Of a stretch of 7,143 nt of DNA, positions 5,966-7,143 are shown in pieces. The notes beneath the pieces are model-generated. The model saw only the letters and a list, made by a program, of their open reading frames with translations, searched no databases and had not been told where the DNA came from. The first letter of the stretch is position 1; every line of letters starts with the position of its first letter. The position numbers were made by a program, and so were the translations under genes. The DNA is from an uncultured Eubacteriales bacterium (GTDB lineage Bacteria > Bacillota > Clostridia > Oscillospirales > Butyricicoccaceae), in contig CAKTWY010000127.1 of assembly GCA_934630445.1 (NCBI GenBank), positions 1 through 7,143 of the forward strand, in the 5' to 3' direction.

Positions 5966-6700
5966 ATGCCAAGGCCTTTTGCGCGCGTACTCATCGCGGA
6001 CGATGAGCCGATCGTCCGGCTCGATCTGCGCGGCATGCTTGAGGAGCACGGCTTCGCGGTCGCCGGCGAGGCGGCCGACGGCTTTGACGCGGTGGAAGGG
6101 TGCCGGGCGCTCGCACCTGACGTGGCGCTGCTCGACGTGCGCATGCCGATCTTCGACGGACTTGAAGCGGCGCACACCATCGTCAGCGAGGCACTCGCCG
6201 GCTGCGTAGTGCTGCTGACGGCCTTTGGCGACCGGGAATATATCGAGCGTGCGAAGGAGATCGGCGTGGCGGGCTATCTGGTGAAGCCCGTGGACGAGCG
6301 GCAGCTCGCGCCGACGCTTGAGATGGCGATCGCCTCGGGCGCGCGCGTGCGGCGCGCGATGGACGAGAGCGCCGCGCTGCGCCAGAAGATGAACGAACAC
6401 GACACGCTTGAGCGCGCGGTGCGCATGCTCGCCAGGGCGCGCTCCGTCTCCGAGGCGGACGCGCTGCGCCTGATCCAGAAGCTCAGCATGGATAAGCGCA
6501 AACCGCTGACCGACATCGCGCTCGCGCTTCTGCGCGCGCACGACCCGAAGGCAGTGATCGACCGGGCAAAGGCCGTCTACATGGCGGCTGGCCTGCCGGA
6601 GAAGGCGGCGTATCAGAAGATCCTCGCGCGTGCGAAAGCGTCCGGCTGTTCGCCGCTCGACGCGGCGCGCGCCGTTTTGCGGGAGGCGGAAGATGACTGA
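5966..6700 (+). CDS. Response regulator with CheY-like receiver and (apparently tandem) ANTAR RNA-binding domains
   Basis: A 244-residue cytoplasmic regulator. Residues 5-122 are a receiver domain: acidic D12-D13-E14, phospho-acceptor Asp57 (VALLDVRMP), Thr85, Tyr104 and Lys107 before Pro108, so it should be phosphorylated by a histidine kinase. Residues 136-189 match the ANTAR domain of antiterminators such as AmiR, EutV and PdtaR (LERAVRML...SEADALRLIQKLSMDKRKPLTDIA). Residues 195-239 repeat the same pattern (VIDRAKAVYM..GLPEKAAY..I...A....SPLDAARAVL), suggesting a second ANTAR copy; one-domain members are about 50 residues shorter. ANTAR domains bind paired RNA hairpins and prevent transcription termination. 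The ATG at 5966 is preferred over an upstream TTG because GGGAGG lies six bases before it. The gene overlaps the next one by eight bases, so regulator and kinase are co-translated partners. The RNA targets are unknown. Confidence 0.94.
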   Translation: MPRPFARVLIADDEPIVRLDLRGMLEEHGFAVAGEAADGFDAVEGCRALAPDVALLDVRMPIFDGLEAAHTIVSEALAGCVVLLTAFGDREYIERAKEIGVAGYLVKPVDERQLAPTLEMAIASGARVRRAMDESAALRQKMNEHDTLERAVRMLARARSVSEADALRLIQKLSMDKRKPLTDIALALLRAHDPKAVIDRAKAVYMAAGLPEKAAYQKILARAKASGCSPLDAARAVLREAEDD

Positions 6701-7143
6701 TTTCAAGCGTCTTTTATGGGAGCACACGCCCCTCGCCTTCGCGGACATCGCGCTTTTGGCGGACACGGCGGCGACGATGCGCTATACGGCGGACCTTCTC
6801 GGCGCGGACGTTTTTCTCGACTGCCCGACGCGCGGCGGCGGGATGATCGTCGCCGCGCAGGCAGGCCCGTCCTCCGGCATCTCGCTGTACGAGCGCAGCG
6901 TCACAGGCGAGAGCGCGCTGCGGGAAAACGAGCCGGCCGTCTTTCAGGCGTATGAATCGGGCCTCCCGGCGCGCGAGGTGCGCGCGCTCACGCAGGAGCG
7001 GAAAACCGTGCGGCAGGACGCGGTGCCCGTCAAAAACGAGTGCGGCGAGGTCATCGGTGTTCTGATCTGCGAGCGCGACATCAGCCGCAGCGTGCGCCGC
7101 GAGGAGAAGCTCGAGGCGCTCGCGCGCACGAACGAAGCGCTTG
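6693..7143 (+). CDS. Sensor histidine kinase, PdtaS/EutW type, N-terminal part only
   Basis: Partial gene: 150 residues are present and the 3' end is beyond the window. Residues 4-125 match the H_kinase_N (GAF-like) input domain found at the start of PdtaS-type kinases: LLWEHTPLAFADI near the start, then GADVFLDCPTRGGGMIVAAQ, GPSSGISLYERSVTGE and a late segment around AVPVKNECGEVIGVLICERDIS. No membrane segment is seen, so the sensor is probably cytoplasmic. From residue 131 a charged helical linker leads toward an expected PAS domain and a HisKA_2/HATPase catalytic core, neither visible here. The ATG at 6693 overlaps the response regulator stop by eight bases and has GGGAGG six bases upstream within that gene. 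It is the likely phosphodonor for that regulator. The signal is unknown. Confidence 0.9.
   Translation, partial: MTDFKRLLWEHTPLAFADIALLADTAATMRYTADLLGADVFLDCPTRGGGMIVAAQAGPSSGISLYERSVTGESALRENEPAVFQAYESGLPAREVRALTQERKTVRQDAVPVKNECGEVIGVLICERDISRSVRREEKLEALARTNEAL

Noticed and set aside
5936..6766. A 276-codon minus-strand frame over the response regulator
   Set aside because: Antisense to a clear receiver-ANTAR gene in GC-rich DNA, where stop-free opposite frames are common; Arg/His/Ala-rich translation without domains.
5966..7143. Calling the two-component pair EutV/EutW of ethanolamine utilisation
   Set aside because: No eut genes are in the window, and the same domain pairing serves other pathways such as PdtaR/PdtaS.

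Overview
The window looks like a chromosomal segment from an anaerobic Firmicute of the class Clostridia (Oscillospiraceae-like). The reasons are strong GGGAGG/AAGGAG ribosome binding sites, near-consensus sigma-A promoters, GC-rich genes beside very AT-rich spacers, a lipoprotein-type solute-binding protein, and an ANTAR response regulator paired with a PdtaS/EutW-like kinase. The taxon is an inference from style; no marker gene is present.

Left two thirds (1-5444, minus strand): a transport locus read right to left. In order of transcription it holds a DeoR-family repressor (4674-5444, TTG start), a lipoprotein solute-binding protein (3423-4529), two ABC permeases (2165-3055 and 1334-2164), the ABC ATPase (317-1327) and the start of a HAD-family phosphatase cut by the window edge (1-285). 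The two permeases, ATPase and phosphatase are tightly packed. The binding-protein gene is set apart from the permeases by 367 bases containing a perfect 18-bp stem-loop, a usual arrangement for making more binding protein than membrane components. The importer is of the spermidine/putrescine, Fe3+, 2-aminoethylphosphonate type. Its substrate cannot be read from sequence; the co-directional phosphatase makes a phosphorylated or organophosphorus compound a reasonable guess.

Middle (5445-5965): an AT-rich divergent intergenic region. It holds a full-consensus promoter for deoR (TTGACA, 17 bp, TATAAT), a second near-consensus minus-strand promoter further upstream, a perfect 21-bp inverted repeat that looks like a bidirectional terminator, tandem 13-bp repeats, and a promoter for the rightward genes with a 16-bp palindrome in its spacer. 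A motif ACAA-N4-TATCAT occurs both downstream of the deoR promoter and inside the predicted binding-protein promoter; it is a candidate operator for the DeoR protein.

Right end (5966-7143, plus strand): a two-component pair. The response regulator has a CheY-like receiver followed by what appear to be two ANTAR RNA-binding repeats. An 8-base overlap leads into a sensor kinase that begins with an H_kinase_N/GAF-like domain and runs off the window. Such pairs usually act by transcription antitermination on RNA rather than by binding DNA. Whether this pair controls the transport locus or something outside the window cannot be decided here. No clearly novel system is visible; the most unusual items are the second ANTAR-like repeat and the promoter/inverted-repeat arrangement between the divergent genes.
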